Assembly (NCBI RefSeq): GCF_000744655.1
Contig: NZ_JQMJ01000004.1
Location: 2,666,001 to 2,730,000, forward strand
Direction of reading: 5' to 3'
Origin: Streptacidiphilus rugosus AM-16
GTDB lineage: Bacteria > Actinomycetota > Actinomycetes > Streptomycetales > Streptomycetaceae
Length of the DNA stretch: 64,000 nucleotides
In this document: positions 50,347 to 58,618 of the stretch, piece after piece
Layout: each line of letters begins with the position of its first letter
Numbering within the stretch: the first letter of the stretch is position 1
Translations under genes and position numbers: made by a program
Notes under the pieces: generated by a model
The model's database searches: none
Told to the model about the DNA's origin: nothing
Seen by the model: the letters and a program-made list of their open reading frames with translations, nothing else

Positions 50347-50690
50347 CAGAGGTCGATCGTGATGTAGGTCTTGCGCAGCGTCTCGTGGATCTCCCAGACG
50401 CCGCTCCAGCCGGCCGGGGTCACCAGGGTGTCGCCGGGGCCGATCTCGACGGGCGCGCCGCCGTCCGGGGTGAGCGTCGCCCGGCCGGCCAGGATCTGGC
50501 AGATCTCGTGGTAGCCCTCGCGTGTGGCCGTGAAGCGGCCCGGCGTCGCCTCCCAGATCCCCGCCTCCACACCTTCCGGCGCGGTCCAGACGGTCAGCGC
50601 CGCCTCCTGCTGCCCCTGGCTGGTGCTGGTCGGCTTGGGCGCGAAGGCGCCGAGCTCGGCCTGGTCGGCGTGGCGGAGGACGATGGCCAT
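50346..50690 (-). CDS. Cupin-domain protein
   Basis: The protein has 114 aa from ATG 50690 behind AGGAGC. It belongs to the short (S)-ureidoglycine/EutQ-like cupin group: VWTAPEGVEAGIWEATPGRF, TATREGYHEICQILAGRATL, TPDGGAPVEIGPGDTLVTPA and GWSGVWEIHETLRKTYI. Metal residues are reduced (YHEIC), so the catalytic role is uncertain. Single gene, divergent from an unknown protein. Confidence 0.85.
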   Translation of the reverse strand: MAIVLRHADQAELGAFAPKPTSTSQGQQEAALTVWTAPEGVEAGIWEATPGRFTATREGYHEICQILAGRATLTPDGGAPVEIGPGDTLVTPAGWSGVWEIHETLRKTYITIDL

Positions 50691-50953
50691 GGTCGGATGC
50701 TCCTGGGGCGGCGTCGGCGGTGCTTCGGTCAGGGGTGCGGAGCAGGCCTCGGTGGGGCGTGCTCCGGCGTGTGTGGGGCGTGCGGACACGGGCGAGCGCC
50801 AGGCTGCCAAAGGGGCGGCCTTCCCACCACCGGCAAGGTGTAAGGCGGTCACCGGCCTCGTTCGCAATCCGACGGTTTCCCGGGTACGGGTGACGTGGGC
50901 GGCGTACCGTCAGTGCTCCAACAGATCCCGCGCGCGAGCCGGAGGGGCGTCGG

Positions 50954-51583
50954 ATGAAGGTCGCGGGGGCGGCGTCATGGACGATCGTGGTGGACGAGTG
51001 GAGCTCGTTGCTCGAGTCCCCCCTGTGGCTGCGCGCGGCGGAGCGCATCGAGGTCGCGCCCGAGGGCCTGGTGCCCGGCGCTCTGGCGATCGACCCGCTG
51101 CCCGCCCCCTCGTTGGAAGCAGGGCTCGCCGCCGAGCCGGCCCTCGCCGAGGCCTGGCGGGCCTGGTGGCAGGCGTCGGTGGCGCAGGCCTTCGGCAAGC
51201 CGACCGGGGACTTCGCCCGTGACACCGCCATCCGGGCCCGCTTCGGCCCGCCCGGCTTCGAGAGCGTCGCGCCGGGCCCGCTGCGGGAGGCGGCGCAACG
51301 GCGCTGGGCGGAGGCGATGAAGTGGCACAACGCCCGCAAGCGCGCGGGCGTCCAGGCCATGATCGCGGACGGCGCCCGGCAGCCCGAGGGCGAGGTCGTC
51401 CGGGCGGTCGAGGCGCAGCTCGGGCGGCGCGCGGAGCCCTTCTCGGTCTCACTCACCGTCATCCCGGTCCTCGACGACCGGATCCGCAGCGTCGGCGGCC
51501 GGGCCTTCCTGATCCCCGAGCACCTGCGGGGCACGCCCCGGTACGCCGACTGGCTCCACGGCCTGGTGCGCGCGCTGGCCTGA
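50954..51583 (+). CDS. Cytosolic protein of unknown function
   Basis: The protein has 209 aa from ATG 50954, with GGAGGGG upstream. It has no signal, TM or Cys cluster. Readable blocks are ASWTIVVDEWSSLLESPLWL, RFGPPGFESVAPGPLREAAQ, RRWAEAMKWHNARKRAGVQA and the C-terminal FSVSLTVIPVLDDRIRSVGG with FLIPEHLRGTPRYADWLHGL. Trp is frequent. I do not recognise the family. The 263-bp gap before it (50691-50953) is a divergent promoter region with no clear boxes. Confidence 0.75.
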   Translation: MKVAGAASWTIVVDEWSSLLESPLWLRAAERIEVAPEGLVPGALAIDPLPAPSLEAGLAAEPALAEAWRAWWQASVAQAFGKPTGDFARDTAIRARFGPPGFESVAPGPLREAAQRRWAEAMKWHNARKRAGVQAMIADGARQPEGEVVRAVEAQLGRRAEPFSVSLTVIPVLDDRIRSVGGRAFLIPEHLRGTPRYADWLHGLVRALA

Positions 51584-51736
51584 ACCCGCGTGAAAAGCTC
51601 TCGACCCTGTCCTCTTCTGTCCCTTCCGTCCCCGTACCGTCCCGGTCCGGCAACAGTCCGGGGGTGACGCTGTGCGCTGCGCGCCGCGGACGATAACGTG
51701 CGGGGGCAGCGACCAGGAAACGGGAGGACAGCCGCC

Positions 51737-52501
51737 ATGCAGGCTGAGATCAAGGGCAGCACCATGCCGGTGCTCGAGGTGCAGTTGGCGCCGGGCGAGA
51801 GCGTGGTGACCCCGCACGGCGAACTGTCGTGGATGTCGGCCAACATGCAGATGTCGCAGACGATGTCGACGGGCAACCAGGGCCAGGGTGGTGGCGGCGG
51901 CGGGTTCATGGGCGCCATGAAGCGCGTCCTGGGCGGCGGCAGCCTCTTCCTGACCCAGTACCAGGCGCAGGGCACGGCCGGACTGGTCGCCTTCGCGTCC
52001 AAGGTCCCCGGTCACATCGTGCCGGTCGACATCACCCCGGGCCGCGCCTTCATGGTGCACCGGCACGGATGGCTGTGCGGGACCCCGGGGATCACCCCGT
52101 CGGTCGGCCTGCAGCAGTCGTTCCGCGGCGGCCTCTGGGGCGGCGACGGCTTCGTCATGCAGAAGCTGGAGGGCCAGGGGCGCGCCTGGATCGAGCTCTC
52201 CGGCGAGCTGACCACCTACACGCTCGGCCCCGGCCAGACCATGCTGGTGCACCCGGGCCACGTCGGCATGTTCGACCTCCAGGTCCAGTTCACCATCACC
52301 CGGGTCCCCGGCATCGCCAACAAGATCTTCGGTGGCGACGGCTTCCACCTCGTCGCGCTCACCGGCCCGGGCCAGATCTGGCTGCAGAGCATGCCGCTGC
52401 CCAACCTCGCCCACTCCCTCGCCCCGTACATGCCGGGCAACGGGGCCGAGAACGCGGAAGCGGCCGGCATGGGCGGCCTCCTCGGCGGCATGATGCGCTG
52501 A
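51737..52501 (+). CDS. AIM24/TIGR00266 family protein
   Basis: The protein has 254 aa from ATG 51737 after GGGAGGACA. It reads MQAEIKGSTMPVLEVQLAPG, ESVVTPHGELSWMSANMQMS, a Gly-rich loop, LTQYQAQGTAGLVAFASKVP, GGLWGGDGFVMQKLEGQGRA and MLVHPGHVGMFDLQVQFTIT. This double-stranded beta-helix family is related to mitochondrial Aim24 and to TerD-like neighbours; its biochemical role is unknown. Confidence 0.93.
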   Translation: MQAEIKGSTMPVLEVQLAPGESVVTPHGELSWMSANMQMSQTMSTGNQGQGGGGGGFMGAMKRVLGGGSLFLTQYQAQGTAGLVAFASKVPGHIVPVDITPGRAFMVHRHGWLCGTPGITPSVGLQQSFRGGLWGGDGFVMQKLEGQGRAWIELSGELTTYTLGPGQTMLVHPGHVGMFDLQVQFTITRVPGIANKIFGGDGFHLVALTGPGQIWLQSMPLPNLAHSLAPYMPGNGAENAEAAGMGGLLGGMMR

Positions 52502-52580
52502 CGCGCTCCCGCCCCGACGTAAGACTTCCGTAGCCGGGGCGAACCACCGCAACCCTGCTGAGCAGCGGTCTCATGGAGAC

Positions 52581-53771
52581 ATGAGACCGCGCACCACTCC
52601 GCCGACCCCGCCGTCCCGGCGGCGCCCGCTGGACCTGCCCCTGCCGACGCCCCCCGAGGCCCTGCGGCGCGGGCCGCTGCGCGAGGGCGCGTTCCGCTCC
52701 CGGCTGCACGAGCCGCGGACCGCGGTCGTGATCGGGCGATGGCTCGGCCTGGCCGTGCTGACCTGTTTCGTGACCGGTCTGATCAGTCACGAGCTGCAGC
52801 AGCCGCCGGGCTGGCTCAGGGACCACCTGCCGAGCCGCCCGGTGCAGGGCTACCGGATCACCCAGGGCCTTCACGTGATCAGCGGCATCGCCGCGATCCC
52901 GCTGCTGGGCGCGAAGCTGTGGACCGTCTACCCCAGGCTGTTCGCCTGGCCGCCGGCGCGCAGCGTCCGGCACGCACTGGAGCGGCTGGGCGTCGCGCTG
53001 CTGGTCGGCTCGATGGTGTTGGAACTGTTCACCGGGCTGCTCAACACGCTGCAGTGGTACCCGTGGCCGTTCCCGTTCCGGCAGACGCACTTCTGGCTCG
53101 CCTGGATCGCGGTCGGCGGCCTGTTGCTGCACATCTCCGCGAAGGGGCCGGAGATCGCCGAGCACTGGCGTCGCAGCAGGCCCGCGCTCGCCGGACGGCG
53201 GGCGATGCTGGGCACGGTGGCGGCCGCGGTCGGCGCGGTCACCCTGGTGACGGCCGGTCAGACCGTGCCGTGGCTGCGCTCCCTCGACCTGCTGGCCCCG
53301 CGCCGACCCGACCTCGGCCCGCAGGGGCTGCCGGTCAACCGGACCGCCGCCCAGGCGGGTACCGTCCGGACGCCGGCCGACTGGCGGCTGCGGGTGGACG
53401 GCCCGCGCCCCTACACCCTCACCATGGCCGAACTACTGGCCCTGCCCCAGGCGGAGGCCGAGCTGCCGATCGCCTGCGTGGAGGGGTGGAGCGCCTCCGC
53501 CCGCTGGGGCGGCGTCCGGCTGCGCGACCTGCTGGACCGGGCCGGTGCACCGCCCGGAGCGCTGATCCGGGTGACCTCGCTGGAGGCCGACGGTCCGTAC
53601 GCCGTCATGGAGATGCCGCACACCTACGCCCGCGACCCGCTGACGCTGCTGGCCCTGCGCGTCAACGGCCTCCCGCTGCACCCGGACCACGGCTACCCGG
53701 CCCGGATCATCGCGCCGAACCGGCCCGGCGTGCTGCAGACCAAGTGGGTCTCCCGGCTGGAGGTGCTCTGA
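52581..53771 (+). CDS. Membrane cytochrome-b-like / SUOX-fold molybdopterin oxidoreductase fusion
   Basis: The protein has 396 aa from ATG 52581. The N-terminal half (about 50-230) has four or five TM helices with His residues suited to haem (LISHELQQ, GLHVISGIAAIP, QTHFWLAW, GGLLLHIS). The C-terminal half (about 255-396) is a sulfite-oxidase-type domain with DWRLRVDGPRPYTLTMAELL, the Moco Cys in PIACVEGWSASARWGGVRLR, YAVMEMPHTYARDPLTLLAL, GLPLHPDHGYPARIIAPNRP and KWVSRLEVL. It resembles a single-chain version of the MsrQ/MsrP (YedZ/YedY) pair. The substrate is unknown. The neighbouring genes encode a small membrane protein and a MOSC protein. Confidence 0.88.
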   Translation: MRPRTTPPTPPSRRRPLDLPLPTPPEALRRGPLREGAFRSRLHEPRTAVVIGRWLGLAVLTCFVTGLISHELQQPPGWLRDHLPSRPVQGYRITQGLHVISGIAAIPLLGAKLWTVYPRLFAWPPARSVRHALERLGVALLVGSMVLELFTGLLNTLQWYPWPFPFRQTHFWLAWIAVGGLLLHISAKGPEIAEHWRRSRPALAGRRAMLGTVAAAVGAVTLVTAGQTVPWLRSLDLLAPRRPDLGPQGLPVNRTAAQAGTVRTPADWRLRVDGPRPYTLTMAELLALPQAEAELPIACVEGWSASARWGGVRLRDLLDRAGAPPGALIRVTSLEADGPYAVMEMPHTYARDPLTLLALRVNGLPLHPDHGYPARIIAPNRPGVLQTKWVSRLEVL

Positions 53772-54331
53772 TGGCGCGGACGGGGCGGACGGGGCGGACG
53801 GCGGGGGCGACGCAGGCACCGCGGAAGGCCCGGTCGGTCCGGGCTGCGCGGGCGGTGAGGGTGCTGACCGGTGCGGCCGGGGCCGGCGTGATCAGCTACG
53901 GGATCTACGGCCTGCTCCACGACCCCTACATCGGGGACCCCTTGTCGGTGCTGTTCTGGGGCGTCGGCGGGCTCGTCCTGCACGACGGGCTGTGGCTGCC
54001 GCTGGTCCTGCTCGCCGGCACCGCCCTGGTCCGCCGCCCGCTGCTGCGCGCCGGGCTGGTCGTCGCCGCCGCGCTGACCGCCGTGGGGCTGCCGGCCGTG
54101 CTGCGCGCCGGGGTCGACCACGGCAACGCGAGCCTGCTGCCGCTGCCCTATCTGCGGAACCTGCTGCTGTCGCTGGCGGCGGTCGCGGTGGTGGTCGGGG
54201 CGATCGCGGTCGGCCGGGCGGTCGCGCCCAGGGTTCCGCCCGCGCTGGGCCGACTGCGGCGGGCCCGGCAGGCGGTGCGCGTCCGGCGGACCTCGCGCGG
54301 GGCCCGACGCAGCCCCGCACGGCCCGGCTGA
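53771..54331 (+). CDS. Small integral membrane protein after the Mo oxidoreductase
   Basis: The protein has 186 aa from ATG 53771, which overlaps the upstream stop by one base. A basic N-terminus (ARTGRTGRTAGATQAPRKAR) precedes four TM segments: VLTGAAGAGVISYGIYGLL, VLFWGVGGLVLHDGLWLPLVL, LRAGLVVAAALTAVGLPAVL and LLLSLAAVAVVVGAIAVGRA. The C-terminus is Arg-rich. Coupling suggests a partner of the molybdoenzyme; function unknown. Confidence 0.8.
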   Translation: MARTGRTGRTAGATQAPRKARSVRAARAVRVLTGAAGAGVISYGIYGLLHDPYIGDPLSVLFWGVGGLVLHDGLWLPLVLLAGTALVRRPLLRAGLVVAAALTAVGLPAVLRAGVDHGNASLLPLPYLRNLLLSLAAVAVVVGAIAVGRAVAPRVPPALGRLRRARQAVRVRRTSRGARRSPARPG

Positions 54332-54378
54332 GAGAATGGGTCGCAAGCTGACCACCGGCGAGAGAGGTGCCGCAGCAC

Positions 54379-54936
54379 ATGGGCGACATATCGGTCGGCG
54401 CGACGGTGACCGCCGTCAGCCGTGACGCGACGCACAACTTCAGCAAGCCGAACGTGGCCGGCATCCGGCTGCTGGAGGGCCTGGGGGTCGACGGTGACGC
54501 TCATCTGGGCGTCACCGTGCAGCACCTCTCGCGCGTCGCGGCCGACCCGACCCAGCCCAACCTCCGCCAGGTCCACCTGATCCACGCCGAGCTGCACGAC
54601 GAACTGCGCGAGGCGGGTCACGAGGTCATCCCCGGCGCCATGGGCGAGAACATCACGACGCGGGGGATCGACCTGCTCGGCCTGCCCCGCGGCGCACGCC
54701 TGCGGCTGGGCGCGGAGGCCGAGATCGAGATCACCGGCCTGCGCAATCCCTGCCCGCAGATCGAGAACTTCCAGCGCGGCCTGCTCAAGAAGGTCGTCGG
54801 CAGGAACGAGCTGGGCGAGATCGTGCGCAAGGCGGGGATCATGGCCGTGGTCCTGGCGAGCGGCGAGGTCCGCCCGGGCGACGCCATCACCGTCGAGCTG
54901 CCGGACGGCCCGCACCAGCCGCTCGAACGCGTCTGA
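54379..54936 (+). CDS. MOSC-domain protein
   Basis: The protein has 185 aa from ATG 54379; GTG 54367 is possible. The MOSC core is seen in VTAVSRDATHNFSKPNVAGI, LEGLGVDGDAHLGVTVQHLS, RQVHLIHAELHDELREAGHE, VIPGAMGENITTRGIDLLGL and TGLRNPCPQIENFQRGLLKK, with the conserved Cys in NPCPQI. MOSC domains handle sulfur or molybdenum cofactor. It follows the Mo oxidoreductase and may serve it. Confidence 0.92.
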   Translation: MGDISVGATVTAVSRDATHNFSKPNVAGIRLLEGLGVDGDAHLGVTVQHLSRVAADPTQPNLRQVHLIHAELHDELREAGHEVIPGAMGENITTRGIDLLGLPRGARLRLGAEAEIEITGLRNPCPQIENFQRGLLKKVVGRNELGEIVRKAGIMAVVLASGEVRPGDAITVELPDGPHQPLERV

Positions 54937-54966
54937 ACGAGGGCGACCGACGGGGACGTCTGAACG

Positions 54967-55009
54967 CCGCTTCCGAACGGACGCTTCCGAACGCGCGCTT
55001 CCGAGCGCA
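54967..55009 (+). repeat. Short tandem GCTTCCGAACG-like repeats
   Basis: GCTTCCGAACG occurs at about 54969 and 54983 and as GCTTCCGAGCG at about 54998, spaced 14-15 bp, between the MOSC gene and the terminator. No function is assigned. Confidence 0.6.
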
Positions 55010-55052
55010 CGCGACGCCCGCCGCGTCCTGGTGGGAGGCGGCGGGCGTCGCG
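55010..55052. terminator. Strong bidirectional hairpin between MOSC and GH8 genes
   Basis: CGCGACGCCCGCCGC (55010-55024) and GCGGCGGGCGTCGCG (55038-55052) form a perfect 15-bp stem with a 13-nt loop, placed between convergent genes. Confidence 0.85.
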
Positions 55053-55060
55053 TCGGCTCG

Positions 55061-56752
55061 TCAGACCCGGACGCTGTCCACGTCGGGGGCGCGGGACGAG
55101 GCGTTGGTGAACGCGATCGTGTTGCCGCTGCCGGCGTTGAGCTGGACGTCGATGGTGATGGTCTGCGGCTGCGGAGCGCTGAAGGTCCCGAGCGGCGGCA
55201 CGCTGACGGTGTGGGCGACGCCGTCGACCGTCACCGTCGCCGTGCGGGCGCTGGTGGCCCCGTTGACGAAGCTGATGGCCAGCGGGTAGCTGCCTGCGGC
55301 GACCGCCTTGACCCCGTTGATGGTCAGGGTTCCGGTGGCCGAGGTGCTGTATCCGATGTAGCCGACACGCGAGCCGCCGGAGCAGCCCGACGCGCAGGCG
55401 ACGGCCTTGGCTCCGCCGGCGAGCGTGTTCGCGGAGGCCTCCGCCTCGTAGAGCGCGGGGGTCTGGGTGGGCGACGCCGAGGGGCTGGACGAGGGGCCGG
55501 CGGCGCCTGCGGTCGGGCTCCAGTAGTCCCCGGCCATCACCAGGTAGACCAGCATCTTGATGGTCTCGCCGTAGTAGGAGTCACCGAAGGGGTTGCTCCC
55601 GAGCTGGCTCCAGATGGCGTCGGTCCAGGCCTGGTCGCCGGCGGCCATGGCGGCGGGGCCGATCGAGTCTCCCGCCTCCTCGGCCGTCGTGTCTCCGGAG
55701 ACGTTTCCGTTGGCGCAGTTCAGCTTGATGTGCGGCTGGACCTTGGCCGGGTTGCCGCCCGCCAGTCCCTTGGTGCAGGCCGACCACTTCTTCGCGTCGG
55801 CGTAGGAGACCGCCGCCGTGGTGGAGCCGTTGAGCAGCGCGTCGGTGCCCAGGTGCCACGGGACGCGGATGGAGTTGTAGCCGACGATGTTGTCCGGCTG
55901 GTCCTCCTGGTAGTTGGCGGGCGCCGGGGAGGGCGAGGTGGTGTTGGCGTTGACCACGAAGTCGGACATCAGTCCGGCGCTGGAGGAGTAGGCGCCGGTG
56001 AACTCGGTGACGATCGCCTGCATCCGGTCGACGACCTTGGTCCAGTCGTGCGCGGTGTCGTAGGCGGCGAAGGCGCGCAGGTGGTCCAGCATGTTGTCGG
56101 ACGGACGGGTGTCGGTGGACGGGCCGTCGTCCTCGCACTTGAGGTGGCCGTCGGAGGTCACGTCGTGGGCGTAGACGCTCGCCAGCCAGGCCTTCGCGTC
56201 GGCGGTGTAGCCACCCCACTGCCTGTCCGCGAGGATCAGGCCGTAGCCGATGTCGAGGTCGCCGTCGGTGGCGGCGTCCGGGGTGCCGGAGCTGTAGTAC
56301 TTGCAGCTCTTGCCGTCCAGCTGCCACTGCATCAGGCCCCACTGGTCCTTGTGGTCCTTGACCAGCTGCCAGAGGCCGTTGAACTCGGTCTGCGCGTCGG
56401 CGTCGTAACCGGCCATCAGCGGCACGATGTTCATGCCGTAGCCCTGGGCTTCGGACACCGTGCCGTTGTTGGTGGCGTCGCCGTCGCCCTTGGTCGAGAC
56501 GTAGTACTCGTTCGAGGCACAGCCGTGGACGAGATAGCTGCTCTTCCAGGAGTTGTACTGCTTCTCGACCGCGGCGTCGCGGCTCGCCTGGGAGGCGGAG
56601 GGCATCACGCCCACCTTGTAGGTCTGGTGCTGCGGGAACGGCATCGCCGGCGTCGCGGCGGCGTGGGCGCTGCCGCCCGCCACGGCGAACCCGGCGGCGA
56701 TGGCGGCCGCTGCGGCCACTCCCGCCAGGACGCGTTGCGGAGTACGGACCAT
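55061..56752 (-). CDS. Secreted GH8 glycoside hydrolase with C-terminal carbohydrate-binding module
   Basis: The protein has 563 aa from ATG 56752 after GAGGAG. The signal peptide is VRTPQRVLAGVAAAAAIAAG, cleaved near AHAAA. The GH8 domain (about 45-400) has VSEAQGYGMNIVPLMAGYDA with the catalytic Glu, and ATDGDLDIGYGLILADRQWG, matching the family signature with its catalytic Asp. After a Ser/Pro/Thr linker (SSSPSASPTQTP) a CBM35-like domain (about 430-563) starts EAEASANTLAGGAKAVACAS and ends ASSRAPDVDSVRV. GH8 includes endoglucanases, chitosanases and xylanases; the operator type upstream hints at chitosan or cellulose, but the substrate is not settled. Confidence 0.93.
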   Translation of the reverse strand: MVRTPQRVLAGVAAAAAIAAGFAVAGGSAHAAATPAMPFPQHQTYKVGVMPSASQASRDAAVEKQYNSWKSSYLVHGCASNEYYVSTKGDGDATNNGTVSEAQGYGMNIVPLMAGYDADAQTEFNGLWQLVKDHKDQWGLMQWQLDGKSCKYYSSGTPDAATDGDLDIGYGLILADRQWGGYTADAKAWLASVYAHDVTSDGHLKCEDDGPSTDTRPSDNMLDHLRAFAAYDTAHDWTKVVDRMQAIVTEFTGAYSSSAGLMSDFVVNANTTSPSPAPANYQEDQPDNIVGYNSIRVPWHLGTDALLNGSTTAAVSYADAKKWSACTKGLAGGNPAKVQPHIKLNCANGNVSGDTTAEEAGDSIGPAAMAAGDQAWTDAIWSQLGSNPFGDSYYGETIKMLVYLVMAGDYWSPTAGAAGPSSSPSASPTQTPALYEAEASANTLAGGAKAVACASGCSGGSRVGYIGYSTSATGTLTINGVKAVAAGSYPLAISFVNGATSARTATVTVDGVAHTVSVPPLGTFSAPQPQTITIDVQLNAGSGNTIAFTNASSRAPDVDSVRV

Positions 56753-56789
56753 CGACACTCCTCGCAAGGGAAGTTGAAGCCTCAATTGG

Positions 56790-56808
56790 GTTAGGAAACT
56801 TTCCTAAC
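56790..56808. promoter_or_regulatory. Perfect palindromic operator upstream of the GH8 gene
   Basis: GTTAGGAAACTTTCCTAAC is a perfect inverted repeat around one central base, 37 bp before the GH8 start. AGGAAA/TTTCCT palindromes of this type precede Streptomyces chitosanase genes and are bound by the CsnR-type repressor. It is the likely induction switch for this enzyme. Confidence 0.8.
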
Positions 56809-56850
56809 TGAGATGCCGGTGAGTCTCCCGCCCCGTCCTGAGCGCGTCAA

Positions 56851-56940
56851 GATGTCCGTCAAGATCCGCGAAGATCCGTAAAGTTCCGCGCCGGTCCGCG
56901 CCGGTCCGCGCTGATCCGCCCTGATCCGCCCTGATCCGCC
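56851..56940. repeat. 10-bp tandem repeat between GH8 and ATP-grasp genes
   Basis: Nine consecutive 10-bp units share a TCCG core at the same phase, e.g. AAGATCCGCG twice-like, CCGGTCCGCG twice and CTGATCCGCC three times. The period matches one helical turn, so the cores face one side of the DNA. It ends about 60 bp before the ATP-grasp start. Confidence 0.85.
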
Positions 56941-57001
56941 GACGGGATAGGCTCCGAAACAAGGCCGCGAGGCCGTACGCAACGGAGAGGGAAGCGCGTC
57001 C

Positions 57002-57871
57002 ATGTCCGACATCGTCCTGCTCACCGGCCGCACCATGCCCCGCGAGGTCTCCGAGAACGACCTGCTGGCAGACGAGTTGCGGACCCTCGGCGTCAGGGCG
57101 GAGATCCAGCCCTGGGACGAGCCGCTGGACTGGAGCGAGCACGGTATCGCCGTCGTCCGCACCACCTGGGACTACTGGGACCGGCTCGACGAGTTCCTCG
57201 CGTGGGCCGAGCGGACCCGGAAGCAGACGACGCTGCACAACCCCGCCGAGGTCATCGTCTGGAACCACCACAAGGGCTACCTCGTCGGACTGGGCGAGTC
57301 GGGCGTCCCGGTGATACCCACGCGACTGCTCCGCGCGGGTTCGGGCGCAGCGGAGATCGCCACTGCCCTGGCCGAGTTCGACGAGCGGCACGGCGGCGTC
57401 GAGCTCGTCGCCAAGCCCGCCGTCTCGGCCGGCGCGCGCGGCGCCCTGCGCACCCGCGCCGACCACCCCGAGGCCGCCGCGCACCTGCGGGAGCTCGTCG
57501 CGAAGGGCGACGCCCTGCTGCAGCCGCTCGCCGAGTCCGTGCTGACCCGGGGCGAGACCTCGCTGGTCTTCTTCGGTCAGGAGTTCAGCCACGCCGTCCG
57601 CAAGGTGCCGGCCGGTGGTGAGTACCGCATCCACGAGCACCACGGCGGCAGCGTGCAGCCGCACGCCCCCACGGAGGCCGAACTCGCCGCCGCCCGGCTC
57701 GCGTTGGCGTCGGCTCCGGCGCGGACCGCCTACGGGCGGGTCGATCTGGTCGAGCTCTCGGAGGGACCGGCCGTGATGGAGCTGGAACTCATCGAACCAG
57801 AGCTGTTCCTCCCCTACGCGGACGGCGCGACGGCCCGCTACGCCCGGCACCTCGCGGCGCTGCTGCCGTGA
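57002..57871 (+). CDS. ATP-grasp-fold ligase-like protein
   Basis: The protein has 289 aa from ATG 57002. It begins MSDIVLLTGRTMPREVSEND and contains VVRTTWDYWDRLDEFLAWAE, HNPAEVIVWNHHKGYLVGLG, LVAKPAVSAGARGALRTRAD for nucleotide binding, LLQPLAESVLTRGETSLVFF, GEYRIHEHHGGSVQPHAPTE and RVDLVELSEGPAVMELELIE with EPELFLPY. This is the RimK/glutathione-synthetase-like ATP-grasp pattern (metal Glu/Asn region ELELIEPELF). Such enzymes join a carboxylate to an amine or thiol. Substrate unknown. It is coupled to a PPTase gene. Confidence 0.88.
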   Translation: MSDIVLLTGRTMPREVSENDLLADELRTLGVRAEIQPWDEPLDWSEHGIAVVRTTWDYWDRLDEFLAWAERTRKQTTLHNPAEVIVWNHHKGYLVGLGESGVPVIPTRLLRAGSGAAEIATALAEFDERHGGVELVAKPAVSAGARGALRTRADHPEAAAHLRELVAKGDALLQPLAESVLTRGETSLVFFGQEFSHAVRKVPAGGEYRIHEHHGGSVQPHAPTEAELAAARLALASAPARTAYGRVDLVELSEGPAVMELELIEPELFLPYADGATARYARHLAALLP

Positions 57872-58605
57872 CCGGAGCTGTCACCGGGGCCGTCACCGGA
57901 GCCGCCACCGGCACGCCGGTCGAGGTCTGGCTGCTGGACGCGCGCCGACCGGTGCCGGGCCTGGATGCCGAGGCGATCGACACCCTGCTCGACACGCAGG
58001 AGCGGTCACGCGCGGCCGCGTTCGTCCGCGAGAGCGACCGCGTGCTCTACCGCGTCGCCCACGCGGCCCTGCGCACGGTGCTCGCGACCCGGACCGGACT
58101 GGCCGGGTCCGGTCTTCGCTTCTCGCGCGAGCCGTGTCCCTGTTGCGGTGAGCCGCACGGCCGCCCGCGCCTAGAGAGCCCGGACGGGCCGCAGTTCTCG
58201 CTCTCGCACGGCGGCGATCTGGTGATGATCGGCCTGGCCCGGAGCGCCACACCGATCGGCGTAGACGTCGAGCCGCTCCCTTCACCCGAGGTGACGCTCG
58301 AACTCACGCACCTGCTGCACCCCTGGGAGCAGGACGAGCTCGGCGCGGGGCGGGCGGACGCCGCCGACCGGACTCCCGACCCCGAGGCGTTCGCGCGCAT
58401 CTGGACGCGGAAGGAGGCCTACCTGAAGGGCCTCGGGACCGGACTGGGTCGCGACCCCTCCGAGGACTACACCGGCGAGGCCGAACCAGCCTCTCTGCCT
58501 GCGGGTTGGGCTCTCGCCACGGTTCCGGCCGGACCAGCCCACGCCGCCGCCCTCGCGGTCCGCGCCGCCGCCGTGGAGATCACCCTGCACAGCTCGCTGC
58601 GCTGA
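57868..58605 (+). CDS. Sfp-type 4'-phosphopantetheinyl transferase
   Basis: The protein has 245 aa from GTG 57868 (GTGA overlap). The N-terminus is a short coding repeat (TGAVTGAVTGAATG). Sfp-type motifs follow: ERSRAAAFVRESDRVLYRVA, FSREPCPCCGEPHGRPRLES, FSLSHGGDLVMIGLA, the magnesium motif IGVDVEPL, and the WTRKEAYLKGLGTGL motif with the conserved Lys-Glu pair. It transfers phosphopantetheine from CoA to carrier proteins of polyketide, peptide or fatty-acid synthases. No such synthase is in the window. Confidence 0.94.
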   Translation: MTGAVTGAVTGAATGTPVEVWLLDARRPVPGLDAEAIDTLLDTQERSRAAAFVRESDRVLYRVAHAALRTVLATRTGLAGSGLRFSREPCPCCGEPHGRPRLESPDGPQFSLSHGGDLVMIGLARSATPIGVDVEPLPSPEVTLELTHLLHPWEQDELGAGRADAADRTPDPEAFARIWTRKEAYLKGLGTGLGRDPSEDYTGEAEPASLPAGWALATVPAGPAHAAALAVRAAAVEITLHSSLR

Positions 58606-58618
58606 GGCGGGAGCCGGC

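Noticed and set aside
56804-57850. 348-codon minus-strand frame opposite the ATP-grasp gene
   Set aside because: Shadow frame; it runs through the 10-bp repeat and the GH8 operator and has no domain.
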